Part shown: positions 42,169-54,325 of the stretch, piece by piece | Position numbering within the stretch: position 1 is the first letter of the stretch | How the letters are laid out: every line of letters starts with the position of its first letter | NCBI GenBank assembly: GCA_905160935.1 | Contig: CAJHZI010000518.1 | Location: 1,585,001 to 1,649,000 of the forward strand | DNA from: Enchytraeus crypticus | Taxonomy: Eukaryota > Annelida > Clitellata > Enchytraeida > Enchytraeidae | DNA: 64,000 nucleotides | Direction of reading: 5' to 3' | Translations under genes and position numbers: made by a program | Notes under the pieces: model-generated | Databases searched by the model: none | The model's input: only the letters and a program-made list of their open reading frames with translations | Told to the model about the DNA's origin: nothing

Positions 42169-43613
42169 TAGAGGTGAGAATCGAATCGAACCAGAACCAA
42201 ACCGATCCCTAAAATCTGGAATTTTGATCGAACCGAACCGAACCCGAACCCAGTCTCTAGCCGAACCCGAACCCTGACTTCGCCGAAACCGAACCGAACC
42301 GAACTCTTGAAGTTCCTTTCTCCTTAGCCTTCCTCAGGAGAACATTATTCAAAGTCTGCTTAAGATATTATGGAGAATGTTTGACATTATATAAAGATAG
42401 TAAGAACAATACAAATATGTATTAGTTTTTGCATTTACAAGTCTTACAGTAGCCTATCTAACAGCATAGGCCTATATTCAGGTAAGGCTGGTTCCAACAC
42501 TAATTTTAACATTAATAACAGATATCGATACAAAGGAATGATAGCGGGAAGCTAGACTGGTCTACAGAAGATAATGGATAGTCTGAATGATACGCATTGA
42601 AATATGGAATGAAGATTAACATCAGAGACAAAAGTGATGAGAGTATCCTATAAAAATCTGAAAATGCTTGACTGAATCTAGGTGGATCTGTTATTATTAG
42701 ATTCAAATTATGAAATTTTTATAATTTTAGTGTGCCATCTTAATATTTTTGCAGCCTGATTTTCAAATAATTACATATGACATTATATAGGTGTTAAGGC
42801 TATCTGGAGTAAATAATTTTGCACCATAGCAATGCATTGATTTTCATAACTATTTTCGTAACTTCATAATTGATCTGAGAGTTTCAAATTTGAAACCCTA
42901 AGGTAAATTATGAAGTTTATTACTGGTTCAGTTGATAACAAACGGTATAGGCCTATATTATAGTCATTTTTGTGGAATTACACGTGTTTACCAAATCGTC
43001 CTTATTTGACTTTTTTATGTTACTAAATTGCATTTTATCTCCGAAATATTGGATAAAATTTTAGCCAAGACATTTCCACTTAATTATAAACATTTCCAAT
43101 ATATAGGCCTAGTGACAAAATTTATTGTTGACTTGATAAAGCATTCTATTTGCAGGTTATAATCAAGGAGAATATTTCAGATTCAGTAATAGAGCTAAAT
43201 ATCTATTTTATGAACCTTTGTTGGTCAACTTATAGTACAGGAATAAATACCACTTCTCTCCTTTTTTCATTGTCATATTTTTACAAAGGTCAAAAATGTG
43301 GCAGTTATTATGACTTCATGTATTTTAAGCACATTTACCACAAACCATTTTAAACATGTATATCATAACCATTATTATTATTATAAGCAATATTAAACTA
43401 TTGGAACAGTATCCAAACCAGACCATTTCGAACTCTTGTGAGGTGGAAAGCAAGCCGAACCCGAACCGAATCCGAACCCTTGTTAGAAGGATGTCGAACC
43501 GAACCGAACCGAACTCACAAATTGTCAACTGCTAACCGAACTCGAACCGAACTTTCATTTTCAACGAACCGAACCGAACCGAACTCTGAAAATTCATAAA
43601 ATTCCCATCTCTA
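42169..43613. mobile_element. hAT-like non-autonomous element with GAACCGAACC subterminal arrays
   Basis: 1445 bp. Ends TAGAGGTGAGAAT and, inverted, TAGAGATGGGAAT (11 of 13 equal). Flanks GTAAAATA and GTAAAATC form an 8-bp target duplication (7 of 8), the hAT length. Arrays of GAACC, CGAACCGAACC and CGAACCC units lie at 42180-42305 and 43440-43588, in direct orientation. The middle holds a short LINE fragment (42535-42665, like 190-310) and no transposase. Confidence 0.75.
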
Positions 43614-43655
43614 GTAAAATCTCGGACTTTCACAAGACTGATAACATGAACAATT
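43614..43655 (+). repeat. SINE family C, right part
   Basis: Continues the SINE body after the inserted element, starting with the duplicated target GTAAAATC. Confidence 0.6.
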
Positions 43656-43659
43656 GACC

Positions 43660-45110
43660 ATACAATTTATACTAAGATGAGTACAATACGGTATTAACAT
43701 GGTTGGTATTCGGTTTTAGCATGTGATATGATAATTCCCATGGATGATCATTTCATTACGCCTTTTAAGTCAGTAAAACCCTCTTAAAGAAAACATTTCT
43801 ACCTCAGAATTTCTCTCTTAACCAGCAGTCTTTCTTTTTTCATTTTATATATTCCAATTGTTTATCTGTTCAAACCCTATCAAAAACTTGGACATTGTTC
43901 ATCAACTATTAACTCTTTATAATCTTTTGAGTCCAAATAATCTGATTAAACTCAACTGCTACATTTCCTAAACCACCGGTTCCCTAATTTGCTCTTCCAC
44001 TATCATGTATAGATTTCACTTCCGTATAGAAGTGGAGCCGTAGGCTGGCTGACTACTTGAGCAGCGTTCTAACAGCAGTGCGCTTCCTCCAGCCAAGAGA
44101 ATCACGCTATATTTAGAGGACTCGTACACGGAGCCATAGCCTCTTTTTAGCAAAATTACTGAGGGGCAAATGTTGAAGTTTTTATTGGATTGGAAAAATC
44201 TGCCCTTTTTAGTAAAGGGCAACGCAGCACTTAAGGAGGGCCTTAACATTTTTAATTATATGTCTCAATAATTTTCTTATTTTCATATTATTCTCTTTTT
44301 AAATAAGGGAGATGACTTCTTAAAACATGTTTAAAGAAAAATGTTTTTTTAAACATGTTTTATAACATGTTTAAAGAAAATGGTAATCATTGAAAATGGC
44401 AGAATGGCGTTTGCTAGGGGGTGGAGGGGTGGGGTGGGTGAACCCTCGGACTGCCCCCGCCAGTTAACATGTTATTATAGGCCGTACCTGGAGCATATGT
44501 TCAGTCCAGCAGACAGGAACTTGTTTTCACTTCGCGGTTACTAATTGCAGTAGCGATCCTCTGGTTCCTCTTCATTATTGAAGAAATGTTTATAATTTGT
44601 ATTAAATATTGAAACAAAAAGAAGTGTCCTGTTCAGTCATTACAAGTATCGTAACGACCGCGCTTGTGTTTGAAATGTTACTAATTTATGAGTTAGAAAT
44701 AACCAAGTTTCTTTTAATTATATAATATGGCGACGCACTTGCAAAAGTGACTGATCGTTAAATAGACTACGAAAATTGCCAAACATATCGACCGCGAATA
44801 TTGCTTTTCTGAAATGTCTGTAGTTAGAGGTCAAATAATATTCCATGATTCGATACATGGCTTCGCTCTAGATTATTTAATCGTTGGTTTTATAAATTTT
44901 CGTACTCTATTGAGCTCGCTTGTAGTTTAAGTGAATAGGCGTACCGATACAGACAAGTAGGCTGCAGAAGAGCAAAATCGTCTGTATCTTGATTTAGGTT
45001 TGTAACATATAATAGATCTTCTTACTTTTCTTTTTCACCCTGCTCATCATACCATATCTAAGAGAACTAGCGTAGCGTACTGTTTCATTTGAAGAGTGCA
45101 ATATTTCTAA
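43660..45110. other. Intergenic, no recognised gene
   Basis: 44330-44390 has inverted copies of AAACATGTTT. 44410-44470 is a G-rich piece like the MITE inner part. No exon seen. Confidence 0.4.
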
Positions 45111-45114
45111 ACAC

Positions 45115-45270
45115 CTAAACGTTTTTGTAAAGCCGTAAAAGCCGATGTTAAAGCCACTTTCATATCTAGAAAGCGATATCAGTGAAGAGCGAGCTAAGGA
45201 TTTTAAACCGCACATACTGATCCGCGATCGGATATCTTACTGACATCGCCACTGGATCTAGCCAATTGCA
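45115..45270 (-). repeat. SINE family A
   Basis: Reverse reading: GATCCAGTGGCGATGTCAGTA ... CGGATCAGTATGTGCGG ... CTTCACTGATATCGCTTTC ... GGCTTTAACATCGGC. Confidence 0.7.
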
Positions 45271-45389
45271 ATCTCTGAGAAATCTGTGCTACCAAAACAG
45301 TTTTAATTAAATTAACTTACGCCTTAAATAAAAATTTTCTTAATTTCGGAAAACAAAATCCAGACAAATGAATAGTAACTACCGTAGTA

Positions 45390-45485
45390 TCATCTTCTTC
45401 CTCCCTTTGATCTAAGTTTAACTAGAGTCTGCTTGGATACGAATGGGACCTTCTCCACTCCTCTGTCTCATACCATGCCATCACG
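45390..45485 (-). repeat. RTE-like LINE 3' end, antisense
   Basis: TCATCTTCTTCCTCCCTTTG ... AAGTTTAACTAG ... GGATACGAATGGGACC, as at 23635. Confidence 0.5.
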
Positions 45486-45713
45486 TAATTTAAATTTAAA
45501 AAATAAAATGTAAGAGCAGAAACTGTCTCATATTCAACTTATTCAGTAATTTTTAACTTGTCGGTCATTGATACTTAGGTCTACTTTATTCGGCCGAAAA
45601 TTGCTTTCGGTTATGTCAGATAGCAAAATATCATTTTAGATTCTTCGTTAAAAAATTGTTGTTGTTAAAATTTCTTAATCAGATTCATAAAATAAGTCTT
45701 TTAACAACAGTGG

Positions 45714-45790
<77 letters not shown>
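45714..45790. repeat. (TA)n microsatellite
   Basis: Pure TA run followed by GTATATATGGTATATATAGA. Confidence 0.95.
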
Positions 45791-45793
<3 letters not shown>

Positions 45794-46064
45794 TATATGG
45801 TATATATAGATATAGTAGGCCTTTATCTAGTGATAGCCAAACTAATTTAATAGACATTACATTTTACTACAAATTAACATGTGTGTTAATAAGCCAGCAT
45901 TTTAAAGTGTTAGATATGACCCAAGAGCCACCTAACATTACTTTGAAAATTGAAGAAAATGAAAATTTGAATAAAATTACATAAATTTGGTTGATTGATA
46001 TCTTTAGTCTCAAGTAAAGTTGCAGTATAAGTTTCTATAAAAAGGGATGAATTACGGGCAGTAG

Positions 46065-46793
46065 CGGATCCAGGGGGGGCGGGCCCCCCTCTTAGACCCG
46101 TCGAAAAATATCTTAAACTATATTTTCATTGTTTCTAGGACAATTTGTATGTGTAAATATGTTTGAAAGGGCAGTGGTTGGGAGGGGGGGGGGTACGAGA
46201 GGGAACTTAGTTCTACTATAGTTAAAAAAATTCAAATGAGGACCCCACTAGGAGCCCATATATTTGGTATACTAGGAGGCCTGTATATATGGATGGGGGA
46301 GAGGCGAAAAGGTTGACCGTTTCACTAGCTCTTAATTTTCACAAAAACCACTCTATAAGAAGCGAAAAGGGTTTGAGTAAAAAATGTGAACTCTGTCCCG
46401 GAGCAGTGGTACAATCAGCTAAGGCTGGGAGGGGCCCCCTACCTCCAAAATATGGTCACTTTTGCAATTCGTCCAGATCAGCTGAGTTTCTTCGAAGGTG
46501 AAGAAATTAACCCGCTTTTTTCCAAAACAAATGTAGGATTTTAGGCATTTTAGGTTTCTCCAGAGTTTAGTACAGGTATGACTGGGGGGGGGGGGGGTTA
46601 GATACGGGAATACCCTCACTCTGTGAACCGAGCGAAGTACTGAAAAAATTTTCACCCCCGCCCCCCACAGCATTTTTTCTGGTTGCGTCATATGCCTCGA
46701 AGAAGGTGTGTAGTAAGCAAAAAATGTTTACACTCTCAAAAAACAAAATTTCTGGCCCTCACCTTAAAACATTCCTGGATCCGCTCCCGATTA
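46065..46793 (+). mobile_element. MITE with CAGTAGCGGATCCAGG terminal inverted repeats
   Basis: Left end CAGTAGCGGATCCAGG and right end CCTGGATCCGCTCCC, complementary in the CGGATCCAGG core. About 730 bp, G/C-rich homopolymers inside, no transposase. Related copies lie at 40890-41330, 12555-13065 and 4010-4260. The end motif resembles known hAT-type MITEs. No clean target duplication was seen. Confidence 0.6.
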
Positions 46794-46799
46794 TAGGCC

Positions 46800-47290
46800 T
46801 AATTGTATTGAGCAAGCTTTGTCTGTCTGTCTGAAGTAACGCGCGAGAGTCATGATTCATATTTTATATTCCTCAATAGTTATGCTAACAAATTAGAGCT
46901 CTATCATTTTTTCATTCTCAACTTCAAGTCATACACAGTGTCACGGAAAATGCGCAGAAATCGAATTAATTGAAATAAATCACTTCTTGCAGTCACTGGA
47001 GAAAGTGATTTATGCATTTTATCCGGAGGTCCATCTTACACGACTTTCCACTGTATTGAATTTAGATAAAAAATATACGAAATTCTATATCGATAATATT
47101 AAATTTACGCAGTGTAGGCCTATATTTACAATCTTTAGGCCTATATTGAAAATCTTTTTTCCAACCTTATAATTTTTTAGATATTTATTTATTGAGAGTC
47201 GTATGCTACATTAGTAGAACGTCGCCTTAGGATTGAGAGGTTGGATTTCAAGTCCAAATGCAGTAAAAATAGACTATTATTCATAGATGT
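46800..47290 (+). repeat. Dispersed repeat family D with a tRNA-like part
   Basis: GCTTTGTCTGTCTGTCTGAAGTAACG ... CATGATTCATATTT at the left and TTAGTAGAACGTCGCCTTAGGATTGAGAGG with TTCAAGTCC at 47210-47250. The same two parts occur, in reverse, at 61230-61420, and the first at 62280-62345. The tRNA-like part suggests a SINE. Confidence 0.5.
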
Positions 47291-47299
47291 GTGAAATTT

Positions 47300-48250
47300 T
47301 GCAATAGGGTACATTCTTGGTATATTATAAAAAAAGTAAAAATATAATAGATCAACAATTTGCAGATGACGTAGGATGGATTTTCGTTGAAAAAATAACC
47401 CTGATAAGCTTATAGCATAGGCCTATATTGAAAATAAATAAATTATGAATAGAGATTTGAAATTTAAAAAAAACAAATGAGAAAAGAACCCTAAGGAATA
47501 ATATTCAGCATTAAAAATGAAAAAAGTATTTAGGAAGTATGTCAGACACTAACAAAGATGTTAGTCATATAAAAGAACTAACAATGATGGCATACCATAA
47601 ATATGAAATAAAATGAAGTAATAGAAAACTAGATATCAAATTAATAGTAAAAATATTTATGCTAAAACATATACTAAGTGCCTGTATTTTCATATAACAG
47701 CGAACTAAGGGTATTAACAAAAAGCATATAAAATAATATATATGTATTTAATAAAAGACTACTAAATATATGTTAAACATACATTATCCATGCCAAATAA
47801 ATATGAAGAAGTTTATGTAAGGACAAAAGAAATTCCTTGGAGTGAAATCATAAGAAAAAGAGATTTAAAAAAACTTAAGATTAAGAAAAACTTAAGAGTT
47901 TAAGTTTTATAGGAATTCTCGAATACTAACGGCTACAAGAAAATTCTCCAATAAGAAAACCTTTACATATACTGTAGATTATCAGCTTGCAAACTAAAGA
48001 TAGGTATAGTAAATAAATACAACTTAATTAGACAATATAATAAAGATTAAGTATGTTAGATATCAAATATAATCTTGCGGATGGTGATGTGTATGACTCT
48101 GCGATGGATCAAGATCAGTGGAGGACCAGTGTTGTAGAGACTATACTCTAGTGCCCACAAAGTGACGCGTGATAGAAGTCTAAAAAGGGATAAAATCGGT
48201 AAAGTAAACAAAACATTTTGAAAAATAACAAAACAGATAATCTTTATTAT
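47300..48250. other. Flank 5' of PFK, nothing recognised
   Basis: AT-rich. No TATA or initiator could be chosen with confidence and no upstream coding exon is needed for PFK. Confidence 0.4.
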
Positions 48251-48296
48251 TTTTTGATAGATTAGCATATTGATTGCATTTGATAGATCTACCACA

Positions 48297-50768
48297 ATGG
48301 CCACTCAGCTGCTGCAAGTGCCTGGTGGAGACTCAGGGACGCCGGTGGGCCCAGAGGGCTTGCTTAAAGCTAGGCCCGACAATCGTCGTCACAGCATAAT
48401 TGTCACTCAGGGTCGAGAGGGGCATCAGGTGGGCAAGAACTCGTTCAGCGGTAGAACCATAGCTGTATTCACGAGTGGTGGTGACGCTCAGGGAATGAAT
48501 TCTGCTGTCAGAGCCGTGGTTAGAATGGGAATTTACGTCGGCTGCAAAGTCTATCTGATCAGGGAAGGCTACCAGGGAATGGTTGATGGAGGCGCTAACA
48601 TAGAACTTGCAGAGTGGAAAACTGTAACTAATATAATTCAGAGAGGAGGAACTGTTATTGGAAGTGCCAGGTGCAAAGACTTCCAAACTCGTGAAGGCAG
48701 AGTGAAGGCTGCTTACAATTTGATTCAGAAAGGTATAACAAATCTGGTTTGCATTGGGGGTGACGGAAGTCTCACGGGCGCAAATCTCTTTCGACAGGAG
48801 TGGTCTTCAATACTCGAAGAGTTATTGTCTGGTGGTAAGATTACCAAAGGGGACACCGTTAAATACGCTCATTTGAACATCGCTGGCCTTGTGGGCTCCA
48901 TTGATAATGACTTTTGTGGAACGGACATGACAATTGGAACAGACTCTGCGTTACATAGAATTCTTGAAGCAGTTGACAATATCGTAACAACAGCATCAAG
49001 TCATCAAAGGTGCTTCATTATGGAGGTAATGGGCCGTCATTGTGGCTATCTAGCTTTGGTGGCTGCTCTTGCATCCGAAGCTGATTGGGTTCTAATCCCA
49101 GAGTGGCCTCCCGAGAAGGGGCGGGAAGATGCGCTTTGCTCTAAACTTTCTCAGGAAAGAGCAATGGGTCAGAGATTGAATATTATAATAATAGCTGAAG
49201 GCGCTATTGATAGAGACGGAAAGGCCATTACACCTGATTATGTTAGAGAACTGATATCCAGTCGATTGAAATACGACACGAGGGCAACAATACTTGGTCA
49301 CGTCCAGAGAGGAGGAAGCCCGTCGGCGTTCGACAGAATTCTTGCCTGTCGCATGGGAGCAGAGGCCGTGCTGGCGCTAATGGAGGCGACGCCCACCACA
49401 CCTGCCTGCGTGATATCGCTGGATGGCAATCAGACGGTGAGAGTGCCACTGCTCGAGTGCGTAGCTCGTACCAAAGCGGTGCAACAAGCAATGGATAACA
49501 AGGACTTTGAGCGCGCCGTACTCCTGAGAGGAAAAAGCTTTATAAACAATCTTCAAACTTATACGAGCTTGTCCAAACTCAAACCTCCAGAACTTCAAGA
49601 AAGCGTTGAAAGCAGGAAGCACAACCTGGGTATCATGTGTGTAGGAGCTCCGGCGTGTGGAATGAATGCCGCGGCGAGGGCGTTTGTGCGTGTCGCTCTT
49701 ACACGCGGCTACAATGTTCTAGGTATACACTACGGATTCGAAGGTTTAGTCAAAGACGAAGTCTCCGTCATTAAATGGACGGACGTACATGGTTGGGCTG
49801 GTTCTGGTGGCACGAAACTGAAAACTACAAGAACAATAGCAAGCTCAGAAGGTTTGGAAGTCATCGCAGCAAAATTAAAGAAATTCAATATTCACGCACT
49901 GTTAATCATAGGCGGATTCGAGGCTTTCCAGAGCATTATCGAGCTTGCCGACGCTCGTGATAAGTATAAGGATTTCTGTATACCCCTCATGCTCATCCCT
50001 GCCACGATATCCAACAACGTGCCAGGTACAGACTTCAGTCTGGGGGCCGATACCTCTCTCAATGCCATAGCAGATATTTGCGATCGAATCAAACAGTCTG
50101 CGGCAGGAACTAGGAATCGAGTTTTCATCATCGAGACGATGGGCGGATATTGCGGTTACTTAGCGACGTTGAGCGCTTTGGCCGGTGGAGCTGATGCTGC
50201 TTATATTTTTGAGGAGAAGTTTGAGATTCAAGATCTGCAGAATGACGTCGCGCACATGACGGCCAAAATTCGCGATGGAGTAAAGAGAGGTTTAATTATT
50301 CGAAATGAAAACGCCAACGAAAACTATACAGGTGACTTCATCCATCGTTTATACACAGAAGAAGGAAGAGGAACTTTCATGTGTAGATTCAACAGTCTTG
50401 GTCACATGCAAGAAGGAGGACGTCCGTCACCTTTTGATAGGAACTTCGGAACGAAAATGGCTTCTAATTGTGCGACGAAGCTTATCGAGCAGTTGGAGGC
50501 TAGCAAGCAGGCGGACGGGTCGATATTCACGAATAGCCCGGATACAGCCACTCTTTTGGGAGTTGTCAGGAAGAAAAGCTCCTTTAGTCCTGTGCAAGAG
50601 TTGAAAGAACAGGCAGATTTCAAACATCGAGTACCCAAAGAGAATTGGTGGCTGAAGTTGCGATCATTACTGCGAATACTGGCCAAACACGAGAGCACTT
50701 ATGAAGGTGATAGCGCGTCTGATGAGCAATGTGAGGAATCTATCGAAGAGGAACAACTCACTGCATGA
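48297..50768 (+). CDS. PFK: ATP-dependent 6-phosphofructokinase, animal double-domain type, intronless
   Basis: One uninterrupted frame of 823 codons from an ATG in good context (CACAATGGC). It would phosphorylate fructose-6-phosphate to the 1,6-bisphosphate, the committed step of glycolysis, in the cytosol. N-terminal catalytic half: [15 protein letters not shown] (59-73) and [10 protein letters not shown] (153-162) for [19 protein letters not shown] (201-216) with the catalytic Asp, [13 protein letters not shown] (242-254) and [14 protein letters not shown] (334-347) for F6P. Linker and C-terminal regulatory half: [13 protein letters not shown] (449-461), IIGGFEAF (537-544), [18 protein letters not shown] (568-585), [12 protein letters not shown] (612-623), [14 protein letters not shown] (702-715), then [13 protein letters not shown]. 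Length is slightly above the usual roughly 780 because of an N-terminal extension of about 45 residues and an acidic tail. Animal PFK genes usually have many introns, so this could be a processed retrocopy. No disabling change is seen. An acceptor-like TTTTTTGATAG at about 48250-48260 may mark a 5'UTR intron. Confidence 0.95.
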   Translation: MATQLLQVPGGDSGTPVGPEGLLKARPDNRRHSIIVTQGREGHQVGKNSFSGRTIAVFTSGGDAQGMNSAVRAVVRMGIYVGCKVYLIREGYQGMVDGGANIELAEWKTVTNIIQRGGTVIGSARCKDFQTREGRVKAAYNLIQKGITNLVCIGGDGSLTGANLFRQEWSSILEELLSGGKITKGDTVKYAHLNIAGLVGSIDNDFCGTDMTIGTDSALHRILEAVDNIVTTASSHQRCFIMEVMGRHCGYLALVAALASEADWVLIPEWPPEKGREDALCSKLSQERAMGQRLNIIIIAEGAIDRDGKAITPDYVRELISSRLKYDTRATILGHVQRGGSPSAFDRILACRMGAEAVLALMEATPTTPACVISLDGNQTVRVPLLECVARTKAVQQAMDNKDFERAVLLRGKSFINNLQTYTSLSKLKPPELQESVESRKHNLGIMCVGAPACGMNAAARAFVRVALTRGYNVLGIHYGFEGLVKDEVSVIKWTDVHGWAGSGGTKLKTTRTIASSEGLEVIAAKLKKFNIHALLIIGGFEAFQSIIELADARDKYKDFCIPLMLIPATISNNVPGTDFSLGADTSLNAIADICDRIKQSAAGTRNRVFIIETMGGYCGYLATLSALAGGADAAYIFEEKFEIQDLQNDVAHMTAKIRDGVKRGLIIRNENANENYTGDFIHRLYTEEGRGTFMCRFNSLGHMQEGGRPSPFDRNFGTKMASNCATKLIEQLEASKQADGSIFTNSPDTATLLGVVRKKSSFSPVQELKEQADFKHRVPKENWWLKLRSLLRILAKHESTYEGDSASDEQCEESIEEEQLTA

Positions 50769-51049
50769 TACTTTACGCATAGTGAGTGTTATAATTTTCT
50801 GTTTACTAATATATCGTGTCTACACAATTCCCTCCATATCGAATCAGCATTTCTTAATGTTATATCGGCTTGTAGGATACTCAACCTTCTCTGCGTCATC
50901 AATGTCTAACTTTGCTTTAAAATATAATATAACCACTTTAGTAATACAATATTTCATCAAGGACTTTGTTTCCCCACGCAACACTTTGAACAAATATTTA
51001 ACGTTTATCATACTGTCGTAATATCTTTATTGGTCTACAGTATATTGAT

Positions 51050-51160
51050 ATTGATCTAAGGAGTGCTCTAATGGAGCGAGAAAGTACATTTTGAGTATGA
51101 ATATGTACCTTAAACCTGCCACTTGGCAGTGCACTGAAGAGAGAAGAGATATATTAAAAT
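51050..51160 (+). repeat. Repeat family B fragment
   Basis: GGAGTGCTCTAATGGAGCGA ... ATGAATATGTACCTTAAACC-TGCCACTTGGCAGTGCACTG. Confidence 0.6.
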
Positions 51161-51169
51161 ATGCCCTTT

Positions 51170-53035
51170 ATGCTACCTTTTTAGAATGTTCTAATTATAA
51201 TTCTTTGAAGTAGGTTTTACTTTTGAATTTTATTACAGCTGCATGACAATTTGTATCATACTTTTAAATTCACAGTTTGCTTTAATGTAAGAAATTTCCT
51301 TTACAACGCATTTCAGATACGAAATTACATTCGTTATATTGCAACGATAATGAGTCTATAGTGGTAGCACAATGTACAAAGAAACCGTAACGAAATGAGT
51401 TTTGATATAATTTGTTCAGTTTTTATTCTAGTACATTTTTCTCACACTTAGTATTTATTATGCTACTTTTTAAACATCGAGACAGACTCTTATAGAGTAT
51501 GAGAAAAGCATGAGTTGCAGAAATTGTTCATGAATGGGTTCTATGGGGATCTAAGCGATAGTTGTGTATTTGTTGGTCAGCTACCAATTGGTGTACAGCT
51601 GTAATATTTCTAAAATGAAAACCTACCTCAAAACCTTTATTTGCTTATAAACACTATCCACCGAGCTTTCATCCTGCAGTATCTAAAACGCCTAAGACAT
51701 TATGCTATTTTACTGTGAACTCATCGGAATGTTACTATTCTTGTTGCTGTGTGCTCAAATATGCAGAGTATTTTTGTGCGTTTGTTAACGTCATGACTTG
51801 AAAAGACAGATCAAGGGTGTACTGAAGGCTTGAGATTTTGAATCTCGAAGATATTCAAAGTCTCCATGCAGAGCCCATCTAAGAGGAAAATTTCGATCAG
51901 AGACGTTTACAGGACGGATAATTGTAAAGTAAACTATTCTGTCTAATTATTTAAATATGTGATTTAAAAAGTATCTGATTTATCCCTAGTAAAGTGTTTT
52001 ATTTTATGACTATTACATATTAAGCTTTGTAGTGGCCTAGTAGTCAAAATCGAAGGCGTCCCAACAACTAATACGGTACGAAAATCTTTGCGAATTCGAC
52101 ATCTATCAGCGATTTTCATACCAAGATAAAATCAAAATCAAGATCTACTTTAACAGTGTCCAGGTCATAAGCCCAGACGCTTACTAATAAGGTCTGGAGT
52201 ATAAGAGGAATTTCGATTAATGCTTTTAACTTCAGAATCCGCTGAAGGAGGAATGCACCCGTCACAGTTGACCTATTTTAAATGGGCCTAAAAGAGAAAA
52301 TGTGTGGGTTTTTGAAGCACAGGTTTTCTCCTAATTCGATCTTATGTTTTGGCAGTACGTAATGTTTCATTTCAAGAGTAGGCCTACTAGACTAATATGA
52401 ATGATAGTAGATGTAAAGTAAATCAGAAGCAGGGGTGTAGTCTAAAATTAGTAAGTGGGGGATGCCTCGATCAGTTGCGTAAGGCTAAATCTCGCTAAAA
52501 TGTGTGCGTGCTTGTTAGCTTTTTTATAATACTGTTTCCAATTGCAAATACAAAATCATACAAAAATGCGTTAAAATTATTATTATAAATTGAAACAGAA
52601 ACTATTGTGAAATTACAACAAGCAATTAAAAACAGAAAGATACTCAGTGACAGCGTATTAGATGTTACTTCGAAACATAGTTTACCTAAATGATGTACAG
52701 GCCAAATGCTGAAGTATAGTGAGTCCGTGATCAGAATTTTACATGGATTTGAGCAAAACAGTGGAGACGAGAAGCGTCCCCTTCCTGGAAACAATTGGGG
52801 GACGGCGCCCCCTGCCCCACAGAACCACCGAATTCAGATGGAAAAAGAGATTGGATCTGAATGAACAATTTCGATGTGACGAAGAGTTATGAACAAATTT
52901 TACAAGTAGTTATTCCTAACAAGAAGATAAAGGAATGTTATAATATGGCAAAGTAGCATAATAGCTCAAAAGAACAAAGTTAAATTGTGTATGGGTTGGA
53001 TTGTCGCTCATTGTATTTGTTAATTTAAAATAATG
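51170..53035. other. Intergenic between PFK and Vav, no recognised gene
   Basis: Scattered short frames without motifs. 52740-52830 has C-rich MITE-like sequence (GGGGGACGGCGCCCCCTGCC). Confidence 0.4.
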
Positions 53036-53214
53036 AAGAAATATTACAATTTTCCCGTGTTGTGTCCGGGTTGCTTGAAGAATAGACCAACCGTGTACTG
53101 CACGTATCGTAAAAGGCGACATAAAAATAAGATCCATACCAAAAATAAAAATGGATATCAACGCCAGAAAGGGTACTCGCTTGGTGAGCGCCTAGGCTCT
53201 AGAAATTGCTACAA

Positions 53215-53335
53215 AATGTTAATGAATGGAATTGCATGGGCATAGTGTGACTGGTGTGAAACAGAGAGGATTAGAGAGAGTCTATTCGTATCACGACCCT
53301 GGTTAAACTAGATTCTAGGGAAGATGATGAAGAAG
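53215..53335 (+). repeat. RTE-like LINE 3' end
   Basis: GTGTGAAACAGAGAGGATTA ... GTCTATTCGTATCACGACCC ... GATGATGA. Confidence 0.55.
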
Positions 53336-53554
53336 AAATATTAAAATAATGAAAGCTATACGTATGTAGGCTACTGGCAGGCGCAAAAATAGATCCCAAA
53401 AATATGGAATACTTGTTAATCTTTTCAGATATTATTCAAATTTTGAATATATATGAGGTAGGAATGTATGCACATTTTAGACAACTCTTATTAAAAAATG
53501 TTACAGTACCTAGGAGTTACAACTGCTTGAATTTCAAAAAATAGTAAAATTTCC

Positions 53555-54070
53555 CTGTGTTGAGCCCGGGTGTGATTTGGACCACTGTAGAATAGGGCAA
53601 CGGCAAAAAAGCTGCCGCGTGTTGGTATAAGGCAGGAGATGAAGAAGGCAAAGGGGACCCACCTCACCTTGAAATTATTTCCCAGGATTAAATGGTACAA
53701 ATTCATTATAGAACTGATGAAGGCAGTGGGAAGCCACCTCAGCAGCCACATTATTCCTAGGCTATAGACTGCATTAATGTGTGGATAAGGCATAGCCATT
53801 TGTGAAGGGATTAACTAGTTAATTCCCTCGATGTCGATGTCAGTAAGGTATTCGGCCGTGGATCAGTATGTGCGGGGTTCAAATCCTGGGTTCGCCCGTC
53901 ACTGACATCGCTTTTGAGTGCGGAAACTGACGTTAACATTAGCTCTATTAGCTATAATCGATGATGTGCTCTTTATAGCGAGAAAAGCAGCATGTGAGTC
54001 AGAATATGTACCTTTGACCTGCCGCTTGGCAGAACACTAGAGAGAGCGAGAGAGAGAGAGAGAGATAGAA
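53555..54070 (+). repeat. Repeat family B, long copy, interrupted by SINE A
   Basis: CCCTGTGTTGAGCCCGGGTG ... GACCCACCTCACCTTGAAAT ... GTGAAGGGATTAACTAGTTAA, then the SINE at 53828-53950, then GTGCTCTTTATAGCGAGAAA ... TTTGACCTGCCGCTTGGCAG and a GA run. It is collinear with the minus-strand copy at 6065-6420. Confidence 0.7.
53828..53950 (+). repeat. SINE family A inserted in repeat B
   Basis: GATGTCGATGTCAGTAAGGT, GGGGTTCAAATCCTGGGTTC, CGTCACTGACATCGCTTTTG, GGAAACTGACGTTAACATTA. Confidence 0.8.
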
Positions 54071-54252
54071 AGAGAGCATAAAACACCATAAAAATCATAT
54101 TTTGTTAATGAAAAGCCGTCACTTCAATATTTGGCGCTAAGTTTTTAAGAAAATCTTTTATGACAACTTACATTAAAAAAATTGCTTTCCAGTTGATGAC
54201 CTGAAGCAGTAGATCGTATAAACAGGAAGGAGCCATGAGAAGAAGAATTACT

Positions 54253-54325
54253 ACCCTAAATTTAACCCTAATGTTAACCGTTAATCATTAACCTTACGCT
54301 AACCTTAACCCTCACCCTAAAAAAC
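54253..54325. repeat. Degenerate telomere-like (CCCTAA)n tract
   Basis: CCCTAAATTTAACCCTAATG ... GCTAACCTTAACCCTCACCC: about ten imperfect CCCTAA/TTAACC-type units. Confidence 0.6.

Noticed and set aside
48333-50698. Several antisense and alternative-frame ORFs over PFK
   Set aside because: Shadows of the 823-codon PFK frame; no motif and no independent start context.
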